From Archaeoglobi archaeon JdFR-42 (lineage in GTDB: Archaea; Halobacteriota; Archaeoglobi; Archaeoglobales; JdFR-42), in contig MTND01000025.1 in NCBI GenBank assembly GCA_002010305.1, positions 1-53,187 of the forward strand: 53,187 bases of DNA. The letters run 5' to 3'. A program made the position numbers and the translations under genes. Below, piece after piece: positions 25,463 to 33,826 of the stretch (position 1 is its first letter; every line of letters begins with the position of its first letter). The notes beneath the pieces were generated by a model. The model had not been told where the DNA came from, did not search any database, and saw only the letters and a program-made list of their open reading frames with translations.

Positions 25463-25930
25463 ATGGGCTTGTTTGCTGTGGTGAGGTTGAGGGGAAGTGT
25501 AGGTGTTAGACGAGAAATAAAAGACACCTTGGGAATGATGCGTCTTCATAGAGTTAATCACTGTGTAGTTATTAAAGACACTCCCGAAAATCGAGGCATG
25601 TTGCAGAAAGTCAAAGATTATGTGGCTTTTGGAGAGATTGAGGCCGAAGATCTAGCATTACTTTTAAAGAATAGGGGAAGGCTGACAGGAAATATTCGCC
25701 TAACAGATGAGTATGTCAGCAAACATACTTCTTTTAAGTCAATAGAAGAATTTGCAAAGGCTGTGGTTGAAGGAAAAGCAAATCTTACAGATTTACCTGA
25801 GCTGAAACCTGTGTTCAGGTTACATCCTCCACGCAAAGGCCACAGAGGAATCAAGAGACATTATGGTTACGGTGGAGAACTTGGCTATCATGGGAAGGAA
25901 ATTTCAGGATTGTTGAATAAAATGAGGTGA
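25463..25930 (+). CDS. rpl30: Large-subunit ribosomal protein L30 (uL30)
   Basis: The 155-residue archaeal L30 opens [20 protein letters not shown], with [20 protein letters not shown] and the C-terminal archaeal extension [20 protein letters not shown]. Bacterial L30 is only about 60 residues, so the long form is archaeal type. It starts at the base after the S5 stop. Confidence 0.97.
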   Translation: MGLFAVVRLRGSVGVRREIKDTLGMMRLHRVNHCVVIKDTPENRGMLQKVKDYVAFGEIEAEDLALLLKNRGRLTGNIRLTDEYVSKHTSFKSIEEFAKAVVEGKANLTDLPELKPVFRLHPPRKGHRGIKRHYGYGGELGYHGKEISGLLNKMR

Positions 25931-25935
25931 TAGGG

Positions 25936-26364
25936 ATGCCTAAAAAGAGAGTGAAAAAGATCAGAGGTTCCAAGACTTGTGGCGGTGGTGGTAAAAAGAA
26001 GCGTCGGGGAAAAGGTAGCAGAGGGGGTGTTGGTAGAGCAGGAAGCCATAAACATCATTATATTCGAGAGATTCTTATGGGCAGGCGGTTTGGTAAAAAA
26101 GGATTTTCGAGGCCTTTGGTGGTGGTGGAGTCATTCAGAGAGATAAATGTGGGAGAACTGGAAGAGAATCTAGAAGAATTGATCAAGGCAGGCTATGCAA
26201 GCAGAGAGGGGGATGCGGTTACGGTAAATCTTACATCAGCTGGATTCGATAAGCTGCTGGGAAAGGGAAAGGTAACTTCCCCAATAAATGTGAAAGTTGG
26301 ATATGCCACATCCCGGGCTATTACAAAGATTGAAGAAGCTGGAGGAAAAGTTGAAATAGTCTGA
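25936..26364 (+). CDS. rpl15: Large-subunit ribosomal protein L15 (uL15)
   Basis: About 142 residues from MPKKRVKKIRGSKTCGGGGK. It has the glycine/arginine-rich N-terminus (KKRRGKGSRGGVGRAGSHKH) and the C-terminal barrel with VNVGELEENLEELIKAG-like sequence and a glycine-rich GKGKVTSPINVKV. It shares one base with the secY start. Confidence 0.96.
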   Translation: MPKKRVKKIRGSKTCGGGGKKKRRGKGSRGGVGRAGSHKHHYIREILMGRRFGKKGFSRPLVVVESFREINVGELEENLEELIKAGYASREGDAVTVNLTSAGFDKLLGKGKVTSPINVKVGYATSRAITKIEEAGGKVEIV

Positions 26365-27845
26365 TGGTGAACGGTATGGATGCAACCCTTTTAAGATCAC
26401 TCCAGCCGTATTTTGAGCGAATCCCAACAGTAAAAAGGCCCGGGAAACATATACCTTTTAGAGAAAAATTCATGTGGACAGTTGTTGTCCTGGTATTATA
26501 TTTCGTGTTAAGTAATGTTCCTCTTTTTGGCCTTTCTCCAGATTCAATCGATCTTTTTGAGCAGTACAGAGCCTTTTTTGCAGGGCAGTCGGGCTCAATT
26601 ATAGCTCTTGGTATAGGCCCCATCGTAACAGCATCCATCATTCTTCAGTTGCTGGTTGGTGCAGGAGTGATAAGACTCGATTTGAGCAAGCCTGAAGACC
26701 AGAGGCTTTTTCAAGATACACAAAAATTCCTTGTATTTGTGATGATAATTGTAGAAAGCCTTCCACAAGTATTGGGCGGCTTCATGAATCCAGACCCAAA
26801 ACTCGCTGCCAGTCTGGGAGTTAGTTTGAATGTTATTACATTGATGTTAATCCTCCAGCTTATTGTTGGTGGGATACTTATTCTGTATATGGATGAAGTG
26901 GTATCCAAATGGGGTATAGGGTCTGGTGTGAGTCTTTTTATAGTAGCAGGCATCTCGCAGGCACTTATAACGGGTCTGTTTAACTGGAAGCCGGATATGC
27001 AAAACATACCTATTGGTATAATTCCACGATGGGTGTGGATTGCCCAAAACATGGATGCAGCCCAATTATTGAGTGCTCCGGGTCTCAGATTTTTACTCAT
27101 TAATGGAGGCGTCCTGGCTTTAATCTCCACCGCACTGATATTCATAATAGTGGTGTATGCAGAAAGCACCAGAGTGGAGGTACCTCTCTCTCATGCCCTT
27201 GTTAGAGGCGCTCGAGGCCGGTTCCCTATAAAATTGATTTATGCCAGTGTTTTACCCATGATATTTGTAAGGGCTCTCCAGGCCAATGTCCAGATGATGG
27301 GACTCATCCTGGCTAGAAAAGGCATAACCATATTCGGGGAGTTTGAAGGAAACAGACCTGTATCTGGATTGATGTATTACTTATCTCCACTGAGAGGGCC
27401 ATTTGACTGGATCCCCTCGCTGGTGAGGGAAACCCATCCTGACATTGCTATTTGGCAAATTGGAGTTCATGTAACTCTGGATGCTTTGATTCTTGTAATT
27501 GGAGGGATCATTTTTGCGGTTTTCTGGACAGAAACCAGTGGTATGGGTCCAAGAGCTGTAGCAAGGCAGGTTCAAAGTTCTGGCATGCAGATCCCGGGAT
27601 TCAGAAGGGATCCGGCTGTGTTAGAGAGGTTTTTCAAAAGGTACATACCGAAGGTTACCGTTATTGGTGGCGCAATTATAGGTCTCCTGACCCTTATAGC
27701 AAGTCTTCTCGGTACTATCGGCCAGACATCTGGAACTGGATTGTTACTGACAGTCAGTATCATGTACAGACTGTATGAAGATCTGGCCAAAGAGCAGGCT
27801 ATGGAAATGCATCCCATGGTCAGGAAGTTTCTGGGGGCTGAATGA
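26364..27845 (+). CDS. secY: Preprotein translocase subunit SecY
   Basis: A polytopic membrane protein of 493 residues with the expected ten transmembrane helices. The SecY N-terminus is LLRSLQPYFERIPTVKRPGK, with FREKFMWTVVVLVLYFVLSN as the first membrane segment. AESTRVEVPLSHALVRGARG in the C5 loop region and FPIKLIYASVLPMIFVRALQ are family signatures. It forms the protein-conducting channel with SecE and Sec61-beta. Position at the end of the ribosomal cluster is standard. Confidence 0.97.
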   Translation: MVNGMDATLLRSLQPYFERIPTVKRPGKHIPFREKFMWTVVVLVLYFVLSNVPLFGLSPDSIDLFEQYRAFFAGQSGSIIALGIGPIVTASIILQLLVGAGVIRLDLSKPEDQRLFQDTQKFLVFVMIIVESLPQVLGGFMNPDPKLAASLGVSLNVITLMLILQLIVGGILILYMDEVVSKWGIGSGVSLFIVAGISQALITGLFNWKPDMQNIPIGIIPRWVWIAQNMDAAQLLSAPGLRFLLINGGVLALISTALIFIIVVYAESTRVEVPLSHALVRGARGRFPIKLIYASVLPMIFVRALQANVQMMGLILARKGITIFGEFEGNRPVSGLMYYLSPLRGPFDWIPSLVRETHPDIAIWQIGVHVTLDALILVIGGIIFAVFWTETSGMGPRAVARQVQSSGMQIPGFRRDPAVLERFFKRYIPKVTVIGGAIIGLLTLIASLLGTIGQTSGTGLLLTVSIMYRLYEDLAKEQAMEMHPMVRKFLGAE

Positions 27846-28411
27846 TGAGAAATGTTGTTGTTGTAACAGGTATTCCAGGAGTGGGGAGCTCCACTGTGCT
27901 GAAAAAAGTTATGGAAACGGACGGATCCGAGGAATATGTTCTAGTGAATTATGGAGATGTTATGCTATCAGTAGCAATGGATGAAGGATATGTCAAACAC
28001 AGAGATGAAATGCGTGTTCTACCTCCAGATATTCAGAAGAAAATTCAGAACATTGCTGCAGTCAGGATCAGCCAGATTGAAGCAAAAGTGACTTTTGTCG
28101 ATACTCATTGCACTATTAAAACTCCCAAAGGATACCTGCCAGGATTACCAAAATGGGTGCTGGATGAGCTTGAGCCTAAAATGTTCGTCCTTGTGGAGGC
28201 GGATCCAGAAGAGATATATCAGAGGCGCTTGAAAGATAAGTCCAGAATCAGGGATATGGAAAGTATCGATGCGATACGAATCCATCAGGAAGTTAACAGA
28301 GCAATAGCCATGAGTTATGCTTTTTATACAGGAGCAACAGTAAAGATTATAAAAAATCATGACAATGGACTGGAAAAGGCTGTAGAACAATTTCTAAAAT
28401 TACTGGAGTGA
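27842..28411 (+). CDS. adkA: Archaeal-type adenylate kinase
   Basis: The 189-residue P-loop kinase has MRNVVVVTGIPGVGSSTVLK; the Walker A GIPGVGSST differs from bacterial GxPGxGKGT, as expected for the archaeal AdkA family. FVDTHCTIKTPKGYLPGLP and EEIYQRRLKDKSRIRDMES are also conserved. It interconverts AMP + ATP and 2 ADP. The start overlaps the secY stop, a conserved archaeal arrangement. Confidence 0.95.
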   Translation: MMRNVVVVTGIPGVGSSTVLKKVMETDGSEEYVLVNYGDVMLSVAMDEGYVKHRDEMRVLPPDIQKKIQNIAAVRISQIEAKVTFVDTHCTIKTPKGYLPGLPKWVLDELEPKMFVLVEADPEEIYQRRLKDKSRIRDMESIDAIRIHQEVNRAIAMSYAFYTGATVKIIKNHDNGLEKAVEQFLKLLE

Positions 28412-28417
28412 AAAAAA

Positions 28418-29014
28418 ATGCTCAGAAAGACTGTGGAAAATGCAGCTCTTGTAATCGGGTTTTCACTATTATTTGGAATCATGCTTGGAGGAGAAAGTTT
28501 TAGGAGCTCCATTGCCAGTGCTGTTAATTTCATTTTTGCCCCTTTAGCAGAGGCAATTCCGTTTTACATGGCAATTTTCGTCATGGCCACTGTAACAGGA
28601 CTGTATGCGGCCCTCATTCAGAAATATACCATTAACTGGGAAATGATGCGGAAAGTACAGGGAAGGCTGAGAGAGTTTCAGAAAGAGTACAAGGAAGCTA
28701 TGAAAACAAACAACAAGTATAAGCTGAAAAAACTAGAGGAAGAGAGGGCAGAAATCATGCAGATCCAGGGAGAGGTCTCAAAACAGCAGTTCAAACCCAT
28801 GGCTTACATAGCCATTCTGTCAGTCCCTCTTTTCATGTGGATTTACATGTACATGGGGGGTCATGATTTTTCAATCGTAGTGCCCTTTTCTGGAACAATT
28901 GATCTTAAAACAAAAATTGTAGGTCCGATTCAATGGTGGTTTATCTGGTATTTCCTTGCTTCAATGCCAGTTAGTCAAATGATCAGAAAAGTCCTCGATA
29001 TAGGAGGGGCATGA
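28418..29014 (+). CDS. DUF106 membrane protein (Oxa1/YidC/EMC3 superfamily insertase)
   Basis: The protein has 198 residues with an N-terminal transmembrane helix, a second at about 45-65 (IPFYMAIFVMATVTGLYAAL), a cytoplasmic coiled coil (MMRKVQGRLREFQKEYKEAM, then NKYKLKKLEEERAEIMQI) and two C-terminal membrane segments. This is the archaeal Ylp1/DUF106 family, related to YidC, Get1 and EMC3, which helps insert membrane proteins. Its place between adkA and cmk after secY is conserved and fits a secretion role. Confidence 0.9.
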   Translation: MLRKTVENAALVIGFSLLFGIMLGGESFRSSIASAVNFIFAPLAEAIPFYMAIFVMATVTGLYAALIQKYTINWEMMRKVQGRLREFQKEYKEAMKTNNKYKLKKLEEERAEIMQIQGEVSKQQFKPMAYIAILSVPLFMWIYMYMGGHDFSIVVPFSGTIDLKTKIVGPIQWWFIWYFLASMPVSQMIRKVLDIGGA

Positions 29015-29045
29015 ATATTATCAGGTCATGGGTGGAATATGGAAA

Positions 29046-29582
29046 ATGAAAATCACGATAAGTGGATTACCAGGAAGCGGGACCACCACTGCAGGGAGGC
29101 TCCTTGCCGATAGTTTGGGAATTGAATTTTATTCAGCTGGAGACATTTTCAGGAAGATGGCAAAGGAGCATAATATGACCCTCGAGCAGTTCAGTCTTTT
29201 TGCTCAGAGAAACGAAGATGTCGATAGAAAGATAGACTCAACCCAGCGAGAGATTGCTAGCAAAATCGATAAGGGAGTAATAGAAGGAAGGTTGAGTGGG
29301 TGGATGATTGAAGATGCTACCATGAAAGTATGGCTTTTTGCAAGAGACTCCATCAGATATCAGAGAATCAGTGAGCGTGAGAAAAAACCGGTGGGGGAGA
29401 TCATGAGATTGACAAGGAAACGAGAATTATCAGAGATGGAACGGTATCAGAAATATTATGGAATAGATATTAACGACCTTTCTATTTACGATCTTGCCAT
29501 CAATTCTGGGAAGCTCCCTCCGGAAAAGGTTGTGGATATCATTACCTGTGCGTTGAAGGTCATGGATGATGAAAGAAAATAG
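29046..29582 (+). CDS. cmk: Cytidylate kinase (archaeal type)
   Basis: About 178 residues from MKITISGLPGSGTTTAGRLL. The P-loop is GLPGSGTTT; EGRLSGWMIEDA is the conserved substrate region, and KRELSEMERYQKYYGID is typical of the archaeal Cmk. It phosphorylates CMP/dCMP. An in-frame ATG at 29028 adds six residues; ATG 29046 matches family N-termini. The 3' end overlaps cbf5 by 17 bases. L34e, commonly found before cmk, is missing. Confidence 0.95.
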   Translation: MKITISGLPGSGTTTAGRLLADSLGIEFYSAGDIFRKMAKEHNMTLEQFSLFAQRNEDVDRKIDSTQREIASKIDKGVIEGRLSGWMIEDATMKVWLFARDSIRYQRISEREKKPVGEIMRLTRKRELSEMERYQKYYGIDINDLSIYDLAINSGKLPPEKVVDIITCALKVMDDERK

Positions 29583-30549
29583 CTCTAGATTTCTTGTCCG
29601 GGAAAAAGCTGAAACCAATCCGGATTACGGATATTATCCACTCAATCGACCAATTGAAGAATACATCAGGAAAGGAATTGTTGTCATCGATAAACCTTCA
29701 GGGCCCACAAGTCATGAAGTGGTTTCTTGGATTCGAAAAATACTGGAAATAGAAAAGACGGGACATAGTGGAACACTCGATCCCAGGGTTACTGGAGTGT
29801 TGCCCGTATTGCTTGGAGAGGCAACCAAACTGGCAAAGCTGATGCAGGGATCGGATAAAGAGTATATCTGCGTTATGAGGCTTCATGAGACAGTTAGCCA
29901 GAAAAAAATTGAGAATGTGTTAAACCTCTTTACTGGGAAAATTTACCAGAGACCTCCATTGAAGTCTGCTGTTAAGCGAAGAGTGCGGGTCAGAAATATC
30001 AAGGAGATAGAGCTCATAGAAGTGGATGGAAGGGATGTTCTTTTTAGAGTCTTATGTGAAGCAGGAACATACATCCGAAAGCTGTGTTATGACATTGGAG
30101 AAGTACTTGGATGTGGAGCTCACATGCAGGAGTTAAGGAGAATTAGAAGTGGAGTTTTTACTGAAGGAGATTCTTTTCTTCTTCAAGATCTGAAGGATGC
30201 GTATCATCTGTACAAAGAAGAAGGAGAAGAAAGATATCTTAGAGAAATAATCCAGCCAATGGAGAAAGTAATGGTTGATTTACCAAAAATTGTTATTAAG
30301 GATTCCGCCGTAGATGCAATCTGTCATGGTGCCGGTCTTACTGTAAAGGGGATTGCATACGTAGAGGAGTGTGTTAAGAAAGGAGGTCTGGTTGGAGTTT
30401 TTACCCTCAAAAACGAAGCAGTAGCCTGGGGAGTAGCCTTACACTCTGCTGAAGAATTAGTCAGTCTGAAAGAAGGTATGGCCGTAATTTCTGAGCGAGT
30501 TGTGATGGAACGAGGCGTTTACCCAAGGGTATGGAGAAGCAAGAAGTAA
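29566..30549 (+). CDS. cbf5: tRNA/rRNA pseudouridine synthase Cbf5 (TruB family)
   Basis: The protein has 327 residues. The catalytic motif GHSGTLDPRVTGVLPV carries the nucleophile D72. An archaeal N-terminal segment (YYPLNRPIEEYIRKGIVVID) precedes the TruB domain, and a C-terminal PUA domain spans about 245-325 (LPKIVIKDSAVDAICHGAGL). Cbf5 is the catalytic subunit of box H/ACA RNPs, with Nop10, Gar1 and L7Ae, and can also act on tRNA position 55. It ends the ribosomal operon. Confidence 0.96.
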   Translation: MMKENSSRFLVREKAETNPDYGYYPLNRPIEEYIRKGIVVIDKPSGPTSHEVVSWIRKILEIEKTGHSGTLDPRVTGVLPVLLGEATKLAKLMQGSDKEYICVMRLHETVSQKKIENVLNLFTGKIYQRPPLKSAVKRRVRVRNIKEIELIEVDGRDVLFRVLCEAGTYIRKLCYDIGEVLGCGAHMQELRRIRSGVFTEGDSFLLQDLKDAYHLYKEEGEERYLREIIQPMEKVMVDLPKIVIKDSAVDAICHGAGLTVKGIAYVEECVKKGGLVGVFTLKNEAVAWGVALHSAEELVSLKEGMAVISERVVMERGVYPRVWRSKK

Positions 30550-30667
30550 CCCTCTTTTGAATGCAAAGGTTTAGATGAAGTTAGTGTAATGGCCATTAAT
30601 CCCAATCAATCCGTCAAGAACATTAAGTCCACGACTTATAATTTGTCACAAGGTTAATATTATTGTA

Positions 30668-30684
30668 AACCATTGGTTTACTGT
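30668..30684. promoter_or_regulatory. 17-bp perfect palindrome, possible operator
   Basis: GTAAACCATTGGTTTAC (approximate span) is symmetric about its central base. It lies just before the two long direct repeats upstream of the BlaI-like gene and shares the GTAAAC/GTTTAC half sites with them. Confidence 0.5.
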
Positions 30685-30712
30685 TTGTCAACTAACGTTG
30701 ACAATATTGTAA
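30676..30712. repeat. Tandem operator-like repeat, copy 1 (37 bp)
   Basis: This copy is identical to the unit at 30718-30754. Inside it, 30685-30704 is the dyad TTGTCAACTAACGTTGACAA (8-bp arms, 4-bp spacer), flanked by the outer half sites GTTTAC and GTAA(AC). Placed upstream of a BlaI/MecI-family gene, it is most likely the repressor's own operator. Confidence 0.75.
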
Positions 30713-30717
30713 ACTTC

Positions 30718-30754
30718 GTTTACTGTTTGTCAACTAACGTTGACAATATTGTAA
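30718..30754. repeat. Tandem operator-like repeat, copy 2 (37 bp)
   Basis: This is the second identical copy, with a 42-bp period (about four helical turns), so bound dimers would lie on the same DNA face. Its dyad is at 30727-30746. A further half site, CTGTCAACAATAT, lies at 30781-30793 right beside the TATA-like element. Confidence 0.75.
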
Positions 30755-30794
30755 CTCTTGTACATTATAAATTGTTAATTCTGTCAACAATATG

Positions 30795-30801
30795 GTTATA
30801 T
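30795..30801 (+). promoter_or_regulatory. TATA box of the BlaI-like operon
   Basis: GTTATATAC lies about 25-31 bp before the ATG at 30826. A TGTCAACA half operator immediately precedes it, so repressor binding could block TBP/TFB access. Confidence 0.5.
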
Positions 30802-30825
30802 ACCACATTCAATAGAGGAAGTACT

Positions 30826-31188
30826 ATGGTCAAACAACTTCGCCTGGATGTCGCCAATGAGGGCCTTGAACAGTTTTTCTCCCCCCTAGAGGCAAGAATA
30901 ATGGAATTGCTGTGGGAAAGGGGAAAGATGACCACTTCTCAAATCAGCAAGGAATTAAATGTAAGCCTCTCAAGTGTAGGAGGTACACTGGATAGGTTAG
31001 TGAAGACGGGATATGTGGGTAGAACTTCTGTAAAAGAGGGAACCAGATTTAAGTACGTCTATTCTCCCGCCATCTCTAAAGATGAATTTGCAGAGTCGGT
31101 TACTGACCGTATACTCAGCAATCTTATAGAAACCTTTGGTGAAATAGTTGTTGATAATTTCTACAAGAAAATAAGGGGATCTAGGTGA
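30826..31188 (+). CDS. BlaI/MecI-family winged-helix repressor
   Basis: The 120-residue protein starts at ATG 30826, with GAGGAA 6-11 bases upstream. The frame stays open further upstream only because it crosses the repeats. The winged helix is LEARIMELLWERGKMTTSQI, then SKELNVSLSSVGGTLDRLVK and GYVGRTSVKEGTRFKYVYSP; the C-terminal helices for dimerisation follow. EARIMELLWE and the TLDRLxxKG motif are typical of BlaI/MecI (Penicillinase repressor) proteins. It overlaps the next gene, a membrane metallopeptidase, by 4 bases. In bacteria BlaI is inactivated by the paired BlaR1 peptidase. Confidence 0.85.
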   Translation: MVKQLRLDVANEGLEQFFSPLEARIMELLWERGKMTTSQISKELNVSLSSVGGTLDRLVKTGYVGRTSVKEGTRFKYVYSPAISKDEFAESVTDRILSNLIETFGEIVVDNFYKKIRGSR

Positions 31189-31862
31189 GTGAAAACCTAA
31201 CTTGTGTTGTAGCTTGTCTCAAACTTTCCAATACTCTGTACCCTGTTGGATTAATCGGGGCTATAGTGATACTCTCCATGATAATTTTTCGACGTGTTGG
31301 TAATCCTCATACCAGAGTGAAAATGTTCTGGTTCAGTAACATCACAGCCCTGGTGAACGTACCCCTTGTAGTGGGTTCTATGCGCTGTGATTATAGTTTG
31401 CTGAAGATATATGTAACATATCTAATAGCCCTTTTTGCAGCACTAGTGTTTCTGGTTCCCATTTATCAAAAATATCTCACAAAAAAATACAGCGCTATGA
31501 GAGCGGAAAAACTATTTCCTTGGATTAGATCTTTTGTGGATTCCATCGAAAAAGCTGAGGTCTATCTTATTGAATCGGCCATTCCCAGAGCTTTTACCAT
31601 AGGAAAGAAAATCTTCATCTCAGGAGGTATGGCCGAGATTCTGGATGAAAATGAGTTGAAGGCTGTGATTGCTCACGAATTATACCATGTCCGCCAGAAC
31701 AGAAAGTCACCTATGCTAAAAGGACTTTCCATGATGACCTTCCTTCCGTTTTTGGTGAAAGATGACATAGAAATGGCGGCAGATGAATTCTCATCTTTAA
31801 TTGCTGGTAGAGAATACCTGATCTCGGCGAGACGAAAAATTGAAAAATTCTTCAATAGCTAA
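31185..31862 (+). CDS. Membrane zinc metallopeptidase (BlaR1/M56- or M48-like)
   Basis: The 225-residue protein has a GTG start overlapping the repressor stop. It has three N-terminal transmembrane segments: about 18-35, about 48-64 and TYLIALFAALVFLVPIYQKY at about 78-97. The cytosolic protease domain follows, with zinc motif HELYH (164-168) and the third ligand in EMAADEF (E196). PRAFTIGKKIFISGGMAEIL is the typical pre-motif strand region. Unlike BlaR1, no extracellular penicillin-binding sensor domain is present. Paired with BlaI, it probably cleaves the repressor or controls its release in response to a membrane signal. Confidence 0.82.
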   Translation: MSENLTCVVACLKLSNTLYPVGLIGAIVILSMIIFRRVGNPHTRVKMFWFSNITALVNVPLVVGSMRCDYSLLKIYVTYLIALFAALVFLVPIYQKYLTKKYSAMRAEKLFPWIRSFVDSIEKAEVYLIESAIPRAFTIGKKIFISGGMAEILDENELKAVIAHELYHVRQNRKSPMLKGLSMMTFLPFLVKDDIEMAADEFSSLIAGREYLISARRKIEKFFNS

Positions 31863-31978
31863 CTGTTCTTTATTACGAGCCCCTTATAAACCCTCTTTTG
31901 ATGGTATAGGTGGCATAAAAAAAATTTAAGTACCAAGAGGTCATAGATGAGTAAGATTACTCACTTGTAGAATGGAGT

Positions 31979-33196
31979 ATGAGAATGGTCAGCGAGGTTA
32001 AGTACGAACCACAAACCACCAAGGACCTTTTGAGGGAAATGAAGGACATCTCTGAGATGATGGTGGATCTAGCTTATTCGGCTCTTTTATTTAATAATGA
32101 GGATATTGCAGAAGAAGTACTTAAACTGGAAGATAAAATGGATGAACTCCTCCATAAGATACGTATTTCATGCATTCTGGCAGGAAGGCGAGTGGATGAA
32201 GCTCAGGAGCTTTCAGGCATACTGAAAATTGCATCGGCTGCTGAGAATATAAGCAATGCTGCTGGAGATATAGCAAAACTAACTCTTAAGGGATATAAAC
32301 TCCCTAAAGAAATAGTGAGGACCATCATCTTTGAATCAGAGGAAACTCTGACCAAAGTGAGAGTTGATCCATCCTCTCCCTTTGCTGGTAAAACCCTTGG
32401 AGAGTTAAATCTAGCTACTGAGACAGGTATGACGGTTATTGCTATTAGAAGGGGATTTGACTGGATATTCAGCCCAGATAAGCATACGAAAATTTTGAAA
32501 GGAGATGTGTTGTTTGCCAGAGGCCTTGAAGAAGGTCTTCCCGTGTTTTTTGAGCTTGCTACAGGCAAAAAATGCAAGGCCAGGGAAACAGAAATTGAAA
32601 TATCTCTAGACGATCTGGATAGATCTCTTGATATTATTGTGGATATGAAAAATCTCATGGAACTTGCCATCGGACTGGCCTATTCATCAGTATTGTTTTA
32701 TAATGAAGATATAGCGCTTGAAGTGAAATTCATCGAGGAACAGATTGACGAGATGCGTTTTAACCTCCATTACTGGGTACTGGAAGCAGCCAAACATTCG
32801 CAAAGTTACGAGGACATGAAACCTCTAATGGCTCTTCTAGAGCTTGCCCACTCCTCTGAAGTGATATCAGACTCTGCTTTTGAAATTGCCGAAATAGTCC
32901 TTAAAAAGCTTCAGCTTCATCCAATTCTTTCTTATGCAATCAGAGAATCTGATGAAGTAATAACCAAGGTTAAAGTTGAAAAAGGCTCACAACTGGATGG
33001 TAAAACCCTTGGTGAGCAGAAAGTAGAGACAGAAACAGGCATGTTCATTATGGCTGTTCGGAGAAAAGACAGATGGATTTATAATCCTACAGCTGAAACA
33101 AGAGTGTTCGGAGGCGACCTTCTCATAGCAAGAGGGACCAGAACAGGAGAAGAACTTCTCATTAAAATGTGCTCCCGGTTAGAAGATACGAATTGA
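31979..33196 (+). CDS. Duplicated PhoU-TrkA_C regulatory protein
   Basis: The protein has 405 residues built as two repeats of the same two-domain unit. PhoU-like helices (about 15-105) and TrkA_C (about 115-195, SPFAGKTLGELNLATETGMT) are followed by PhoU-like helices (about 210-305) and TrkA_C (about 315-400, GSQLDGKTLGEQKVETETGM). TrkA_C (RCK_C) domains bind small ligands such as cyclic dinucleotides and regulate potassium channels or transporters. PhoU-TrkA_C proteins in archaea are commonly linked to ion transport. No transporter is adjacent. An AT-rich TATA-like AAATTTAAG lies about 50 bp upstream. Confidence 0.88.
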   Translation: MRMVSEVKYEPQTTKDLLREMKDISEMMVDLAYSALLFNNEDIAEEVLKLEDKMDELLHKIRISCILAGRRVDEAQELSGILKIASAAENISNAAGDIAKLTLKGYKLPKEIVRTIIFESEETLTKVRVDPSSPFAGKTLGELNLATETGMTVIAIRRGFDWIFSPDKHTKILKGDVLFARGLEEGLPVFFELATGKKCKARETEIEISLDDLDRSLDIIVDMKNLMELAIGLAYSSVLFYNEDIALEVKFIEEQIDEMRFNLHYWVLEAAKHSQSYEDMKPLMALLELAHSSEVISDSAFEIAEIVLKKLQLHPILSYAIRESDEVITKVKVEKGSQLDGKTLGEQKVETETGMFIMAVRRKDRWIYNPTAETRVFGGDLLIARGTRTGEELLIKMCSRLEDTN

Positions 33197-33249
33197 GCCC
33201 ATTATAGGGCTGTTATAGACTATTCTTGTAATTGGTTATTGTAAAATTT

Positions 33250-33762
33250 TTACCGTGAGTTTCGAATATGATTTCTGTAATACCCCGATGAGAATTTAAG
33301 GAAATTTATCAAAGAAAGCCTAGTCTGTTCATCATCAGGTTCTGTTGCATATCCAATGTATGCAAGTTTCTGACCCATCACATCGATAACTTTCCCATTC
33401 TCATCAACCACATAAAATTCTGGCGTTCCGGTAGCACCATATTTAAGAGCAATGGTTTTATCTCTTTTAAAGTTCACTCCTATGGGTACGAACTCAGATA
33501 TAGCCTCTTGCAAATCTGGATATTTTTCGAGATCATCATGAAAAGCCTTGCACACATGACAGCTCTCTGAATATATGTGTACGAGACCTGGTTTTCCAGT
33601 TTTTCTTACAAGATTCAGTCCCTTATCGTAGCTGTAAAATTTTATATTTCCTATGGTATATACTTCAGTATTCTCTGTGTAGGAAGCCAGTCCATACACG
33701 ACCGCTAGTAAGATTATTGCTATTCCAGCAACATAGATAATCTTCAATCCCCTCATACTCAC
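33250..33762 (-). CDS. Membrane-anchored thioredoxin-like protein
   Basis: The protein has 170 residues. An N-terminal transmembrane anchor (IIYVAGIAIILLAVVYGLA, about 8-26) precedes an extracytoplasmic thioredoxin fold. The active-site pair is CHVC (C68, C71) and the cis-proline is P114 in TGTPEFYVVD. The CxxC reads SESCHVCKAF rather than the classic WCGPC, as in DsbD-C-/SoxW-like and archaeal anchored thioredoxins. It probably reduces or exchanges disulfides outside the membrane. An ATG two codons later is also possible. Confidence 0.8.
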   Translation of the reverse strand: MSMRGLKIIYVAGIAIILLAVVYGLASYTENTEVYTIGNIKFYSYDKGLNLVRKTGKPGLVHIYSESCHVCKAFHDDLEKYPDLQEAISEFVPIGVNFKRDKTIALKYGATGTPEFYVVDENGKVIDVMGQKLAYIGYATEPDDEQTRLSLINFLKFSSGYYRNHIRNSR

Positions 33763-33826
33763 TACTCCAGCACGAGAAATGTAAAAATATTCTCACCTTG
33801 CTATTTTTACCTTGCCCTCACATCAA

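Noticed and set aside
30673-30825. N-terminal extension of the BlaI-like gene through the repeats
   Set aside because: The repeated residues merely translate the two DNA operator repeats; the ATG at 30826 with GAGGAA upstream matches the family length.
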